A stretch of 33,524 bases of DNA from NCBI GenBank assembly GCA_029821635.1, contig JALGSW010000038.1, positions 1 through 33,524 of the forward strand, given 5' to 3'. The stretch comes from Candidatus Zipacnadia bacterium. Its GTDB lineage: Bacteria > Armatimonadota > Zipacnadia > Zipacnadales > UBA5352. Below the pieces are notes generated by a model, which saw only the letters and a program-made list of their open reading frames with translations, searched no databases and had not been told where the DNA came from. Made by a program: the position numbers and the translations under genes. Of this stretch, positions 9,446 through 16,971 are shown piece after piece (position 1 is the first letter of the stretch; each line of letters opens with the position of its first letter).

Positions 9446-10579
9446 ATGGCACGCGAAGTGCGGCTTGGCGTTACGGCTCAAGACGATCCCACTCGACCAA
9501 TCCCCGTGGAGCTGTTCACCCGGACGTTGAACGCCCTGCGTGCGGCCACGTGCCACGCAGGGGAGATGCTCGTGGGCGCGGATGAGCGAGACCGGGGACG
9601 TTTTGGGGGGCAGGTCGCGGAACAGTGTCAATTGCTCATTACTGAGCTCCGCGCCAGTAGTGCTCTGGCTATAGTCTCCTTACCGGAGCAGGAACAACCA
9701 CGCCTGCTTGGGCCCGATGAACACGGTGAGGAGCTTGAGGAGCTCGGCGAACGCGCGTTGGGCCTGGTGCTGGACATATCTGAAGCACTGGTTTCTGAGG
9801 GAGTAGACGATCAGGGCATCATTCGTCTTCTGCCTCAATGGGCAACAGAGCGTCAGAAAGCGCGCTTCTTCAACGACATGGCCGAAATGAGTCCCACTGA
9901 GGCCGAGAATGCGCGGGTCTCGGTGAGTTCCGCGGTACAGGGGGCACCATCTTACGATCTAACCCCCGATGAGCGTAGATTGGCGCAGTCATTAGCGAAC
10001 CCAACACGCGACCGGGGCATAGAGACGCAAGAGCGAACGATAATCGGCCAACTGGTGGAGCTGCGCGTCAAGACGGAGATTCATTTCTGCGTCGAACATG
10101 GCGATGAAGAGTTCGTGTGTCCGTATGACGAGGAGTTCTTCGATGTGCTTCGGGAGAACCTCGGAAACACTGTGTCTCTTCGAGGCCTCTTTAGGGTGCG
10201 GCCGCGAGAGAACGAAGATGACCAGGCCCTGGATCTGCTTGAGCTCATCGACGTGAGGCCCATTGACATGAGCCCGCTGGTGCTGCAGACGATTGAGTGG
10301 GGCGAACGACAGGTGTCTTTCACACAGCCTATCCGTGTGCCTGTGAGCATAGAGTACGACACGGTGCTGCTCGCGTGTGAGGACCTGCGGATTTTCGCAC
10401 ACGGGGATTCTGTCCAGGAAGCGGCAGCTGACTTCGCTGAACAGGTCCTGTGGGTCTGGGACACGTATGGACGGCGAAGCGACCAGGAACTTAGCCCGGA
10501 CGCGCAAGCCTTCAAGCTAAGGGTCCGTAGGATACTGACTGAGGGGGAACCTGCGAGTGGCCACCAGGAAGCCCAGTGA
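9446..10579 (+). CDS. Unidentified 377-aa protein, probable partner of the HicA-like toxin
   Basis: I do not recognise the whole protein. The start is placed at ATG 9446: GGGGGAGGAG stands 6 nt upstream and the longer track form begins inside the promoter. The N-terminal half (about 1-170) is acidic and helical. The middle (about 190-290) contains GQLVELRVKTEIHFCVEHGD and a beta-rich stretch NTVSLRGLFRVRPRENED. The C-terminal about 80 residues (IRVPVSIEYDTVLLACEDLRIFAHGDSVQEAAADFAEQV) resemble the degenerate HicB fold: a strand, a GxS turn, then a helix starting EAAxDF. The 3' end overlaps the next gene by 23 nt, so the two are co-translated. Codon use is clearly less GC-biased than in neighbouring genes, suggesting horizontal acquisition. 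Proposed role is antitoxin or regulator; this is inference from arrangement. Confidence 0.6.
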   Translation: MAREVRLGVTAQDDPTRPIPVELFTRTLNALRAATCHAGEMLVGADERDRGRFGGQVAEQCQLLITELRASSALAIVSLPEQEQPRLLGPDEHGEELEELGERALGLVLDISEALVSEGVDDQGIIRLLPQWATERQKARFFNDMAEMSPTEAENARVSVSSAVQGAPSYDLTPDERRLAQSLANPTRDRGIETQERTIIGQLVELRVKTEIHFCVEHGDEEFVCPYDEEFFDVLRENLGNTVSLRGLFRVRPRENEDDQALDLLELIDVRPIDMSPLVLQTIEWGERQVSFTQPIRVPVSIEYDTVLLACEDLRIFAHGDSVQEAAADFAEQVLWVWDTYGRRSDQELSPDAQAFKLRVRRILTEGEPASGHQEAQ

Positions 10580-10847
10580 GATTCGCGCAGGTCTGAAGCG
10601 GAAGGGATTCAGGGAGGAACCGGGCGCGAGGCACTTCAAGCTGGTACTGCAGCGCGATGGGAAGGATACGCACATCTTCACCATCGTCAGCCACGGTCAC
10701 AACGAGTACGGCGATGGACTGCTCGGCCTCATGTCACGTCAGCAGCTTCGATTGTCGAAGGCTGACCTCCTGCGCCTCATCGACTGTTCGATGTCCGAGG
10801 CAGACTACGTCGCTCACCTGGCAGAGATCGGCGTACTTCACGGCTGA
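10557..10847 (+). CDS. HicA-like small RNA-binding/toxin protein
   Basis: 96 aa, GTG start 10557 with GAGGGGG 9 nt upstream, overlapping the preceding gene by 23 nt. The N-terminal KPSEIRAGLKRKGFREEPGARHFKLVLQ matches the HicA double-stranded RNA-binding-like pattern (helix, KGF, then the conserved His). It continues with THIFTIVSHGHNEYGDGLLGLMSRQQLRLSKADLLRLIDCSMSE, a layout I associate with HicA-related proteins that carry an SHG motif and an LIDC helix. Canonical HicA is 60-80 aa and acts as an mRNA interferase; whether this version cleaves RNA cannot be told. Low local GC and coupling to a large partner point to a mobile TA-type pair. Confidence 0.62.
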   Translation: MATRKPSEIRAGLKRKGFREEPGARHFKLVLQRDGKDTHIFTIVSHGHNEYGDGLLGLMSRQQLRLSKADLLRLIDCSMSEADYVAHLAEIGVLHG

Positions 10848-10891
10848 GTCCTACCTGCCCCGTGCCCCGCTGAATTCGCCACCGAGTCATC

Positions 10892-10920
10892 TTGACTCCC
10901 CCACAGTCCCCTGATATGAT
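10892..10920 (+). promoter_or_regulatory. Sigma-A-type promoter for small ORF and tRNA-Met
   Basis: TTGACT (10892-10897), 17-bp spacer, TATGAT (10915-10920), close to consensus at both boxes. Predicted start about 10927, just before the GGAGG at 10933-10937. It is the only clear promoter before the tRNA at 11131. Confidence 0.78.
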
Positions 10921-10947
10921 ACTTGTCCCGATGGAGGGATAACATCT

Positions 10948-11118
10948 ATGATGAAGATCGACTACAGCAAACTCAGGCAACTGGATACCGAGCCGCTTCT
11001 CGAGTTCGAGCAGCAGATCGACGAGAAGATACAGCGCGAGCTCGAAGCCAAGAAGCGCGGCGACGACAAGGACAAAAAGAAGAAGAAGAAGAAGGGCCGC
11101 CAGCAGTCAGACGACTGA
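10948..11118 (+). CDS. 56-aa lysine-rich small protein (not in ORF track)
   Basis: Frame ATG 10948 to TGA 11118, preceded by GATGGAGGGA with GGAGG about 10 nt from the start and by a near-consensus promoter. ATG 10951 is an alternative start one codon later. The sequence opens MMKIDYSKLRQLDTEPLLEF, followed by an amphipathic helix (EQQIDEKIQRELEAKKRG). It then has a run of seven lysines and a short polar tail ending QSDD. No enzyme motif is present. The helix plus polybasic tail suggests nucleic-acid or ribosome binding, but no family was recognised. It ends 12 nt before a tRNA-Met gene with no promoter between, so both probably share one transcript. The ORF track shows only an out-of-frame shadow here. 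Confidence 0.7.
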   Translation: MMKIDYSKLRQLDTEPLLEFEQQIDEKIQRELEAKKRGDDKDKKKKKKKGRQQSDD

Positions 11119-11130
11119 ACGAATTTGGGT

Positions 11131-11207
11131 GGCGGGGTAGCTCAGAGGTCTAGAGCACGCGGTTCATACCCGCGTTGTCGGGGGTTCAAATCCCCCCCCC
11201 GCTACCA
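11131..11207 (+). tRNA. tRNA-Met (CAU), elongator type, CCA encoded
   Basis: The 77-nt cloverleaf reads: acceptor GGCGGGG/CCCCGCT (first pair G-U), D stem GCTC/GAGC with a 9-nt loop, anticodon stem CGCGG/CCGCG with loop TTCATAC, T stem GGGGG/CCCCC with TTCAAAT, discriminator A and encoded CCA. Anticodon is CAT. The anticodon stem lacks the three consecutive G-C pairs (GGG/CCC) of initiator tRNA, and the first pair is not the initiator C1-A72 mismatch, so elongator Met is the best call. tRNA-Ile2 (lysidine-modified) is less likely given overall similarity to elongator Met. Confidence 0.93.
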
Positions 11208-11224
11208 CCTACACACAGAACTGC

Positions 11225-11257
11225 GCGCGTCCGGCAGCCCTTGCGGCCCGGACGCGT
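11225..11257 (+). terminator. Hairpin after tRNA-Met
   Basis: A perfect 9-bp stem cgcgtccgg/ccggacgcg, extendable by one G-U pair, with a 13-nt loop, lies 18 nt past the tRNA and is followed by the weak pyrimidine run CTTCGT. It is a probable terminator of the small-ORF/tRNA transcript. From here to 11503 I see no gene and no convincing promoter; the ORF called at 11175-11627 is a shadow. Confidence 0.55.
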
Positions 11258-11503
11258 CTTCGTGCTGGCGACGGGCAAGCACCCGCCGCTTTTGCGTATG
11301 TACGACCGCCTCCCCGCAGCGCCTCGATCTCCGAGCGCCGCGGCCTCGGGCAGGATTCGGGGCGGTCCACGGTCAATAACGGCGGGAGGTCGGCGATCGA
11401 CGGCACCCCACCGGCCTCAATATCTGCTGCGTAGCGCCGATCAGTGCTTCACCACCGTCCGGGCCGTCCCTGGCCTGCGGGCCCGTCGAACGGAGAGATC
11501 GCG

Positions 11504-11980
11504 ATGCGTTTCGAAGACGATGACGTCCGATGGCTGCTTGATGCACTCGACGAGCACGGGCTACAGGAGATTGAGGTCAAGGAGGGCGACCTGCGCGTAC
11601 GCGTTTCCGCCGCAGGCCCCGTCGTGATGCAGCCGCAGGCGTTCATGACGGCCGCCGGGGCAACTACGCTGCCGGTCGCGCCCGCGCAATCGCAGGCGGC
11701 GGCTCCGCCGAAGCCCGCGGTCCCCTCGGGCGTGCCGGTGCTCTCGCCGATGGCCGGTATCTTCTACCGCCAGCCCTCCCCCGAAGAGGACTCGTTCTGC
11801 GAAGAGGGTGATCGCGTCGAGGCGGGCACGGTCGTCGGCCTCATCGAGGTCATGAAGCTGTTCAACGAGATCACCGCCCCGGTCAGCGGGGTCGTCAGCA
11901 AGTTCGCCGTCGAGAATCAGGAACGCATTGAGGCGGACCAGCCACTGCTGTACATCACGCCCGCCTCGCGGAAAGAGTAG
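11504..11980 (+). CDS. accB: Biotin carboxyl carrier protein of acetyl-CoA carboxylase
   Basis: 158 aa, typical AccB length, ATG 11504 with GGAGAG upstream. The N-terminal helix (VRWLLDALDEHGLQEIEVKEGDLRVRV) is the usual AccB lead, followed by an Ala/Pro-rich linker and the biotinyl domain (VLSPMAGIFYRQPSPEEDSF, VGLIEVMKLFNEITAPVSG). The biotinylation site reads EVMKLFNE, with Val replacing the usual Ala of EAMK and the biotin-accepting Lys intact. AccB carries carboxybiotin between biotin carboxylase and carboxyltransferase in fatty acid synthesis. Here accC does not follow; hom begins 10 bp later, so the gene heads an amino-acid biosynthesis operon instead of the usual accBC pair. Confidence 0.93.
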   Translation: MRFEDDDVRWLLDALDEHGLQEIEVKEGDLRVRVSAAGPVVMQPQAFMTAAGATTLPVAPAQSQAAAPPKPAVPSGVPVLSPMAGIFYRQPSPEEDSFCEEGDRVEAGTVVGLIEVMKLFNEITAPVSGVVSKFAVENQERIEADQPLLYITPASRKE

Positions 11981-11990
11981 GCGAGTAGCC

Positions 11991-13283
11991 ATGCCCCGCG
12001 AAGAGGTCCGCGTCGGCATCCTCGGCTTCGGCATCGTGGGCGGCGGCACATACGAGGTGCTGCGCCGCAACGCCGACTCGATTGCCCGGCGCGTCGGTGT
12101 GCCCGTGCGCGTCGCCCGCATCGCCGACATCGACTGGAGCCGCGAGCGCGACATGGATGTGCCCGAAGAACTGCGCAGCACCGACGCCGCCGAGGTCTAC
12201 GCGGCCGATGACATCGACATCGTCGTCGAGACGATCGGCGGCGTAGAGCCCGCGACGAAGTTCGTCCTCGCCGCCATCGCCAACGGCAAGAGCGTCGTCA
12301 CCTCCAACAAGGAGATGATGGCCAAGCGCGGCGCGGAGATCCTCGACGCCGCCGCGGAGGCCGGCGTTGACGTGGAGTTCGAGGGCGCGGTCGGCGGCAC
12401 GATCCCAATCATCCGCGCGCTCAAGGAGAGCCTCGAAGCCAACCGCATCGAGGAGGTCACGGGGATCCTCAACGGGACCACCAACTACATCCTCACGCGC
12501 ATGACCGACGAGGGCTCCGACTACGCCGAGGTCCTCGCCGACGCCCAGGCGCTCGGCTACGCCGAGGCCGACCCGACCAATGACGTCGAGGGCATCGACG
12601 CGAAGTACAAGATCGCCATCCTCGCCGCGATCGCCTTCGGCCACCGCATCAGCTACGACGATATCTTCAGCGAGGGCATCACGAAGATCACCGCCGCGGA
12701 CATCGACTACGCGACCGAGATGGGCTACGCGATCAAGCTGCTCGCGACCGCCCGGCGGACCGGCGAGCAGCTCGACGTGCGCGTCCACCCGGCGCTGGTC
12801 CCGAAGCAGCACCCGCTCGCGCAGGTCAACGGCGTCTTCAACGCCGTCTGGGTGGTCGGCGACGCCTGCGACGAGGTCATGCTCTACGGCCGCGGTGCGG
12901 GCGCTCTCCCGACCGGCTCGGCGGTGGCGGGCGACGTGCTCGACTGCGCCCGCAACATCCTCTCCGGCACCCGCAGCCGCGTCCCGTGCACCTGCGAGGG
13001 CGCGGCGCTACTCATGCCGATGGAGGACGTCGCGACCCGCAACTACGTGCGCATGCGCGTCAAGGACCGGCCCGGCGTGATGGGCTCAATCGCCACGATC
13101 TTCGGCCAGGAAAGCGTCTCCATCGAGTCCGTGGTCCAGCGCGGCGGCTCTGAGAACGGCCTCGCCGAGATCGTCTGGATCATGCACGAGGGCCCCGAGC
13201 GCGAGCTGCACTCGGCCCTGCGCGCAATCTGCGAGCTCGGCATCGTAGACGAAGTCTGCAGCGTCCTGCGGGTGATCGGCTGA
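11991..13283 (+). CDS. hom: Homoserine dehydrogenase
   Basis: 430 aa, full length for the monofunctional enzyme. Start ATG 11991 is chosen over the track start 11928, which would overlap accB. The Rossmann motif GFGIVGGGTYEVL lies at the N-terminus. The catalytic region shows VVTSNKEMMAKRG, FEGAVGGTIPIIRAL, ILNGTTNYILTRM, GYAEADPTNDVEGIDAKYK and later YGRGAGALPTGSAVAGD. The last about 80 residues form an ACT domain (MRVKDRPGVMGSIATIFGQ), the usual site of threonine feedback. It reduces aspartate semialdehyde to homoserine. The stop codon overlaps the thrC start (TGATG), so the two are translationally coupled. Confidence 0.97.
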   Translation: MPREEVRVGILGFGIVGGGTYEVLRRNADSIARRVGVPVRVARIADIDWSRERDMDVPEELRSTDAAEVYAADDIDIVVETIGGVEPATKFVLAAIANGKSVVTSNKEMMAKRGAEILDAAAEAGVDVEFEGAVGGTIPIIRALKESLEANRIEEVTGILNGTTNYILTRMTDEGSDYAEVLADAQALGYAEADPTNDVEGIDAKYKIAILAAIAFGHRISYDDIFSEGITKITAADIDYATEMGYAIKLLATARRTGEQLDVRVHPALVPKQHPLAQVNGVFNAVWVVGDACDEVMLYGRGAGALPTGSAVAGDVLDCARNILSGTRSRVPCTCEGAALLMPMEDVATRNYVRMRVKDRPGVMGSIATIFGQESVSIESVVQRGGSENGLAEIVWIMHEGPERELHSALRAICELGIVDEVCSVLRVIG

Positions 13284-14365
13284 TGGCGACTTCTCCGAGG
13301 GCGACGGCATGGCCCGGCGTGATCGAACACTACGCACAGTGGCTGCCCGTCACCGACGCCACCCCGCGCGTCACGCTGCTTGAGGGCAATACACCGCTGA
13401 TCCGCAGCGAGGCGCTGGGCAAGCGCCTCGGCAGCGGGGTGACGCTCTACTTCAAGTACGAGGGCCTCAACCCCACCTGCTCGTTCAAGGACCGCGGGAT
13501 GACGATGGCGCTCTCGAAGGCCGCCGAGGAGGGCGCGAAGATCACGATCTGCGCCTCGACCGGCAACACCTCCGCGGCCGCGGCGGCATACTCCACGCGC
13601 GCGGGCATCCGGTCGGTCGTGCTGCTGCCCGACGGCTACGTCGCGCTGGGCAAGCTCGCCCAGGCGCTGGCCTACGGCGCTCGCACGCTCGCGATCGACG
13701 GCGACTTTGACGACTGCCTCGAGCTCGTCAAGGCGATCTCCGATCGCTACCCGGTGGCGCTGGTGAACTCGCTCAACCCCTACCGGCTGCAGGGCCAGAA
13801 GACCGCGGCGTTCGAGATCTGCGACTGGCTCGGCGCACCGCCCGACTACCACGCGCTGCCGGTGGGCAACGCAGGCAACATCACGTCCTACTGGATGGGC
13901 TACTCCGAGTACCACGAGGCCGGCGTGACCGACAGCCGCCCGGCGATGCTCGGCTTCCAGGCCGCAGGGGCGTGCCCGATCGTCACCGGCGAAGTCTGCA
14001 GCAAGCCCGAGACGGTCGCGACCGCGATCCGCATCGGCAACCCGGCGCGCTGGCAGGAGGCGTCGGCGGCGCTCAGCGAATCCGGAGGACGCATCGAGGC
14101 CGTCACGGACGAGGAGATCCTCGAGGCCTACCGCGAGCTTTCCGGCGAGGAGGGCGTGTTCTGCGAGCCCGCCTCGGCGGCATCGTGGGCAGGGCTCAAG
14201 AAGCTCGCCGCCGGAGGGTTCTTCGAGGGCAAAACCTGCACGATCGCGGCGACGCTCACCGGGCATGGCCTGAAGGACCCGGACATGGCCGTGAAGATGG
14301 CGCAGGAGCCCGACAAGGCCCCGAACGACCTCGACACGGTCGTGGAGATACTGGGGCTGGGGTAG
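13283..14365 (+). CDS. thrC: Threonine synthase
   Basis: 360 aa, short-type threonine synthase of the PLP fold-type II family. The PLP lysine lies in NPTCSFKDRGMTMALSKA. The phosphate-binding region follows (CASTGNTSAAAAAYSTRAG), with NPYRLQGQKTAAFEICDWLG and GNAGNITSYWMGY further on. It converts O-phosphohomoserine to threonine. The start overlaps hom by one base. No thrB (homoserine kinase) is seen in the window, so the kinase must be encoded elsewhere. Confidence 0.97.
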   Translation: MATSPRATAWPGVIEHYAQWLPVTDATPRVTLLEGNTPLIRSEALGKRLGSGVTLYFKYEGLNPTCSFKDRGMTMALSKAAEEGAKITICASTGNTSAAAAAYSTRAGIRSVVLLPDGYVALGKLAQALAYGARTLAIDGDFDDCLELVKAISDRYPVALVNSLNPYRLQGQKTAAFEICDWLGAPPDYHALPVGNAGNITSYWMGYSEYHEAGVTDSRPAMLGFQAAGACPIVTGEVCSKPETVATAIRIGNPARWQEASAALSESGGRIEAVTDEEILEAYRELSGEEGVFCEPASAASWAGLKKLAAGGFFEGKTCTIAATLTGHGLKDPDMAVKMAQEPDKAPNDLDTVVEILGLG

Positions 14366-14405
14366 CGTTCAGCGGCATTGAGAGACGTCTCATCCGGTGT
14401 CGTTC

Positions 14406-14476
14406 GTGGGGCAGGCATTCCTGCCTGCCAGCCGTTGCGGCAACGACCATCAGCGCACGGGCGGGGGTGCCCGTGC
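14406..14476. repeat. Intergenic hairpin train (REP-like element)
   Basis: In the 144-bp gap between thrC and purC stand three hairpins in a row. They are ggcaggca/tgcctgcc (14410-14429, 4-nt loop), gttg/caac around 14434-14444, and gcacgggc/gcccgtgc (14455-14476, 6-nt loop). GTGG before and CCAC after could close the whole element. There is no T run. The composition matches a type of dispersed intergenic palindrome seen in GC-rich environmental genomes, but copy number cannot be judged from one window. Confidence 0.5.
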
Positions 14477-14509
14477 CACACATAGAGCTCGCAAGGGAGG
14501 CTGGGCCTC

Positions 14510-15412
14510 ATGGAGAGCGGACCCTCGAAGGTTGTCATCAGCACCGACCTGCCGGGCGCGATCTCCCGCAGGCAGGGGAAGGTACGCGACGTCTACGAGT
14601 ACGAGGACGGAGTGCTGCTGGTCGCCAGCGACCGCATCTCCGCCTTCGATGTGGTCATGCCCACCGGCATCCCGGACAAGGGCAAAGTCCTCACCCAGGT
14701 GTCTGCGTTCTGGTTCGAGAAGACCAAGCACATCGTCCCGAACCACCTCATCTCCACGGACGTGGCCGATTTCCCCGAGGCCGTCCAGCCCTACGCGGAC
14801 ATCCTCGAGGGGCGCTCCATGTGGTGCCACAAGGCCGAAGTGGTTCCGGTCGAGTGTGTCGTGCGCGGCTACCTCGCCGGCAGCGCCTGGAAGGCCTACC
14901 AGCGAGGCGAGACCTTCTGCGGCTACGACTTCCCCGACGGCCTGCGCGAGGCGGCACAACTCGACGAGCCGCTCTTCACGCCCACCACCAAGGCCGAATC
15001 GGGCCACGATGAGCCGATCACGGTGGAGCAGTGCGTGGAGCTGTGCTGTCACAAGGACGCCATGGCGATGCAGTCACACTCCATCCAGCTCTACAAGTAC
15101 GCCTGGGAGCACGCGAGCGCGAACGGTCTGCTGCTCGCCGACACCAAGTTCGAGTTCGGGCTGATCGACGGCGAGCTCACGCTGATCGACGAGATGCTCA
15201 CGCCCGACTCGTCGCGCTACTGGTCCGCGAACCAGTGGGCTCCGGGCCACCAGCCGCAGGGCTTCGACAAGCAGTACCTCCGCGACTGGCTCGAGGAGCT
15301 CGACGACTGGGACAAGACCCCGCCGGGGCCGGAGCTGCCCGGACACGTTGTCGCCAAGACCCGCGCGCTCTACCTTGAGTTGATGGAGCGGCTGACCGGA
15401 CGCACACCATAG
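14510..15412 (+). CDS. purC: Phosphoribosylaminoimidazole-succinocarboxamide synthase
   Basis: 300 aa, the longer yeast-ADE1-like form of SAICAR synthetase. Motifs: GKVRDVYEYEDGVLLVASDRISAFD near residue 23, GIPDKGKVLTQVSAFWF, VECVVRGYLAGSAWKAYQRG, TPTTKAESGHDEPIT, LLLADTKFEFGL and LTLIDEMLTPDSSRYW. It joins CAIR and aspartate using ATP in de novo purine synthesis. Start ATG 14510 has GGGAGG 9 nt upstream. It is separated from thrC by the hairpin element, so it may have its own promoter, though none was recognised. Confidence 0.97.
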   Translation: MESGPSKVVISTDLPGAISRRQGKVRDVYEYEDGVLLVASDRISAFDVVMPTGIPDKGKVLTQVSAFWFEKTKHIVPNHLISTDVADFPEAVQPYADILEGRSMWCHKAEVVPVECVVRGYLAGSAWKAYQRGETFCGYDFPDGLREAAQLDEPLFTPTTKAESGHDEPITVEQCVELCCHKDAMAMQSHSIQLYKYAWEHASANGLLLADTKFEFGLIDGELTLIDEMLTPDSSRYWSANQWAPGHQPQGFDKQYLRDWLEELDDWDKTPPGPELPGHVVAKTRALYLELMERLTGRTP

Positions 15413-15432
15413 CGACCGGCCGGGGTGGCACC

Positions 15433-15496
15433 TGAGGTCCCTGGAGGGACCTCACCGCGCTCCGCGCGGCGGCCGCTCCAACGGCAGACGCCGCCG
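15433..15496. repeat. Intergenic inverted repeats after purC
   Basis: A perfect 10-bp stem tgaggtccct/agggacctca with only GG between the arms (15433-15454) is followed at once by ccgcgc/gcgcgg (15455-15469). An alternative cggcggc/gccgccg pairing (15467-15473 with 15490-15496) overlaps that second hairpin. No T run follows. It could be a rho-independent-like 3' end for purC or a second dispersed palindromic element. Confidence 0.45.
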
Positions 15497-15546
15497 GGTC
15501 GAGGGCTGCTGCAGGGGCCGATCGTTCTGCCGCAGGAGTGTAACGT

Positions 15547-16971
15547 GTGATCGAGGACCGCGACCCGCTGCACCAGCGCGTGCGCGAAGCCATCGAGCGC
15601 TACGAACTGCTCGAGGGCGCTCGGAGCGTGCTCGTCGGCGTGTCGGGCGGTCAGGACTCGGTGGCGCTGCTGCACAGTCTCGCGCAGTTGCGGCCGGATC
15701 TGCGCCTGGGCGCGGTGCATGTGCATCACGGCATGCGCGGTGAGCGTGCCGACGGCGACGCGGCCTGCGTGCGCGGGCTGTGTGAGGCCCTGAGAACGGA
15801 GTGCTTCGTCAGCCGCAGAGACGTGCCCGCCGAGAGCGCCGAAAGTGGCCTGAACGCCGAACAAGCGGGCCGCCTCGCGCGTTATGAGGAATACGAGCGC
15901 GTGACTCGCGAGCAGGGCTTCGACCGGATCGCGACCGGGCATACCCGGACGGATCGAGCCGAGACGATGCTACTGAACCTCTTTCGGGGCGCGGGGCTGC
16001 GGGGCCTGAGTTCGATCCCCCCGCGGCGCGGGCAGATCATCCGCCCCCTGATCCTCGCCACCCGCGACGAGACGGCGCAGTACTGCCGGCGTCACGAGCT
16101 GCCGATCTGCACCGATGAGAGCAACCTCGACCCCGAGTACGCGCGGCGGAACCTGATCCGGCTGCACCTGATGCCAATCATTGAGGAGCACTTCCCCGGC
16201 GCTGAGAGCGCACTCACGCGGGCCTGCGAAGCGATCGACGAGGAGCTTGCCTGGACGGAGCCGATGCTGCGCCGCGCACTCTCCGACGCGACGATCGAGG
16301 GCGGCGGGGCCGAGCGCCTGACGCTGGACGCGGAGGCGCTGGCGTCCGAGGACGACGGCGCGCTGCACCGGCTGCTGCTGATGGCGCTGGAGGACGTGCG
16401 CGGGCACCTCGAAGGACTCTCCCGCGAGCACATCGAGCGCGTGGCCGATCTGGCCCGCTCGGGCGCCACCGGATCGGTGGTGGAGTTGCCGGGGAACTTG
16501 CGCGCGCGCAGGGAGTACGCTACGCTGAAGATTGAGCCCGACGCGCCCAACACGCGGTTCGCCGCGGAACGGGCGGAGCTGAGCGTGCCGGGCGGGGCGA
16601 CGCTGCCTCGCAGAGGCGTGACGGTGACCGCCGATCGGGCGCAGCCGCCCGAGGACTTCGCGGCCGACGACGCGCTGACGGCATACGTAGGCGCGGAGGC
16701 GGCCGAGCGAGGGCTGGTGCTGCGCAGTCACGAGCCGGGCGAGCGCTTCGTGCCGCTCGGGATGACAGGAAGCCGCAAGTTGCAGGATTACTTTGTCGAT
16801 GAGAAGGTTCCGCGGCACATGCGCGACCGGACGCCGGTCGTGACCGACGCCGACGGCCGGGTTGTGTGGCTTGTGGGCCACCGGCTGGCGGAGCCGGGAC
16901 GTGCGGAGGCCGGGCGCGCTGCGGTCCGGCTGACGGCACGGTTCCAGCCGCGGGACGAGGAGGACGCTTGA
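15547..16971 (+). CDS. tilS: tRNA(Ile)-lysidine synthetase
   Basis: 474 aa, GTG start 15547 with AGGAG 8 nt upstream. The N-terminal PP-loop ATPase has VLVGVSGGQDSVALLHSL, VHVHHGMRGERADGD, RIATGHTRTDRAETMLLNLFRGAG and RNLIRLHLMPIIEEHFPG. The C-terminal TilS domain lies around residues 385-445 (SHEPGERFVPLGMTGSRKLQDYFVDEKVPRHMRDRTPVV). It converts C34 of tRNA-Ile2 (CAU) to lysidine so that it reads AUA. Stop overlaps the ftsH start (TGATG), a common tilS-ftsH arrangement. Confidence 0.95.
   Translation: MIEDRDPLHQRVREAIERYELLEGARSVLVGVSGGQDSVALLHSLAQLRPDLRLGAVHVHHGMRGERADGDAACVRGLCEALRTECFVSRRDVPAESAESGLNAEQAGRLARYEEYERVTREQGFDRIATGHTRTDRAETMLLNLFRGAGLRGLSSIPPRRGQIIRPLILATRDETAQYCRRHELPICTDESNLDPEYARRNLIRLHLMPIIEEHFPGAESALTRACEAIDEELAWTEPMLRRALSDATIEGGGAERLTLDAEALASEDDGALHRLLLMALEDVRGHLEGLSREHIERVADLARSGATGSVVELPGNLRARREYATLKIEPDAPNTRFAAERAELSVPGGATLPRRGVTVTADRAQPPEDFAADDALTAYVGAEAAERGLVLRSHEPGERFVPLGMTGSRKLQDYFVDEKVPRHMRDRTPVVTDADGRVVWLVGHRLAEPGRAEAGRAAVRLTARFQPRDEEDA

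Noticed and set aside
11131-11207. Initiator tRNA-fMet
   Set aside because: No GGG/CCC run in the anticodon stem and no C1-A72 mismatch; it matches elongator tRNA-Met.
11175-11627. 150-aa ORF between the tRNA and accB
   Set aside because: It begins within the tRNA, overlaps accB in another frame and has low-complexity Arg/Pro/Ser composition; it is a shadow.
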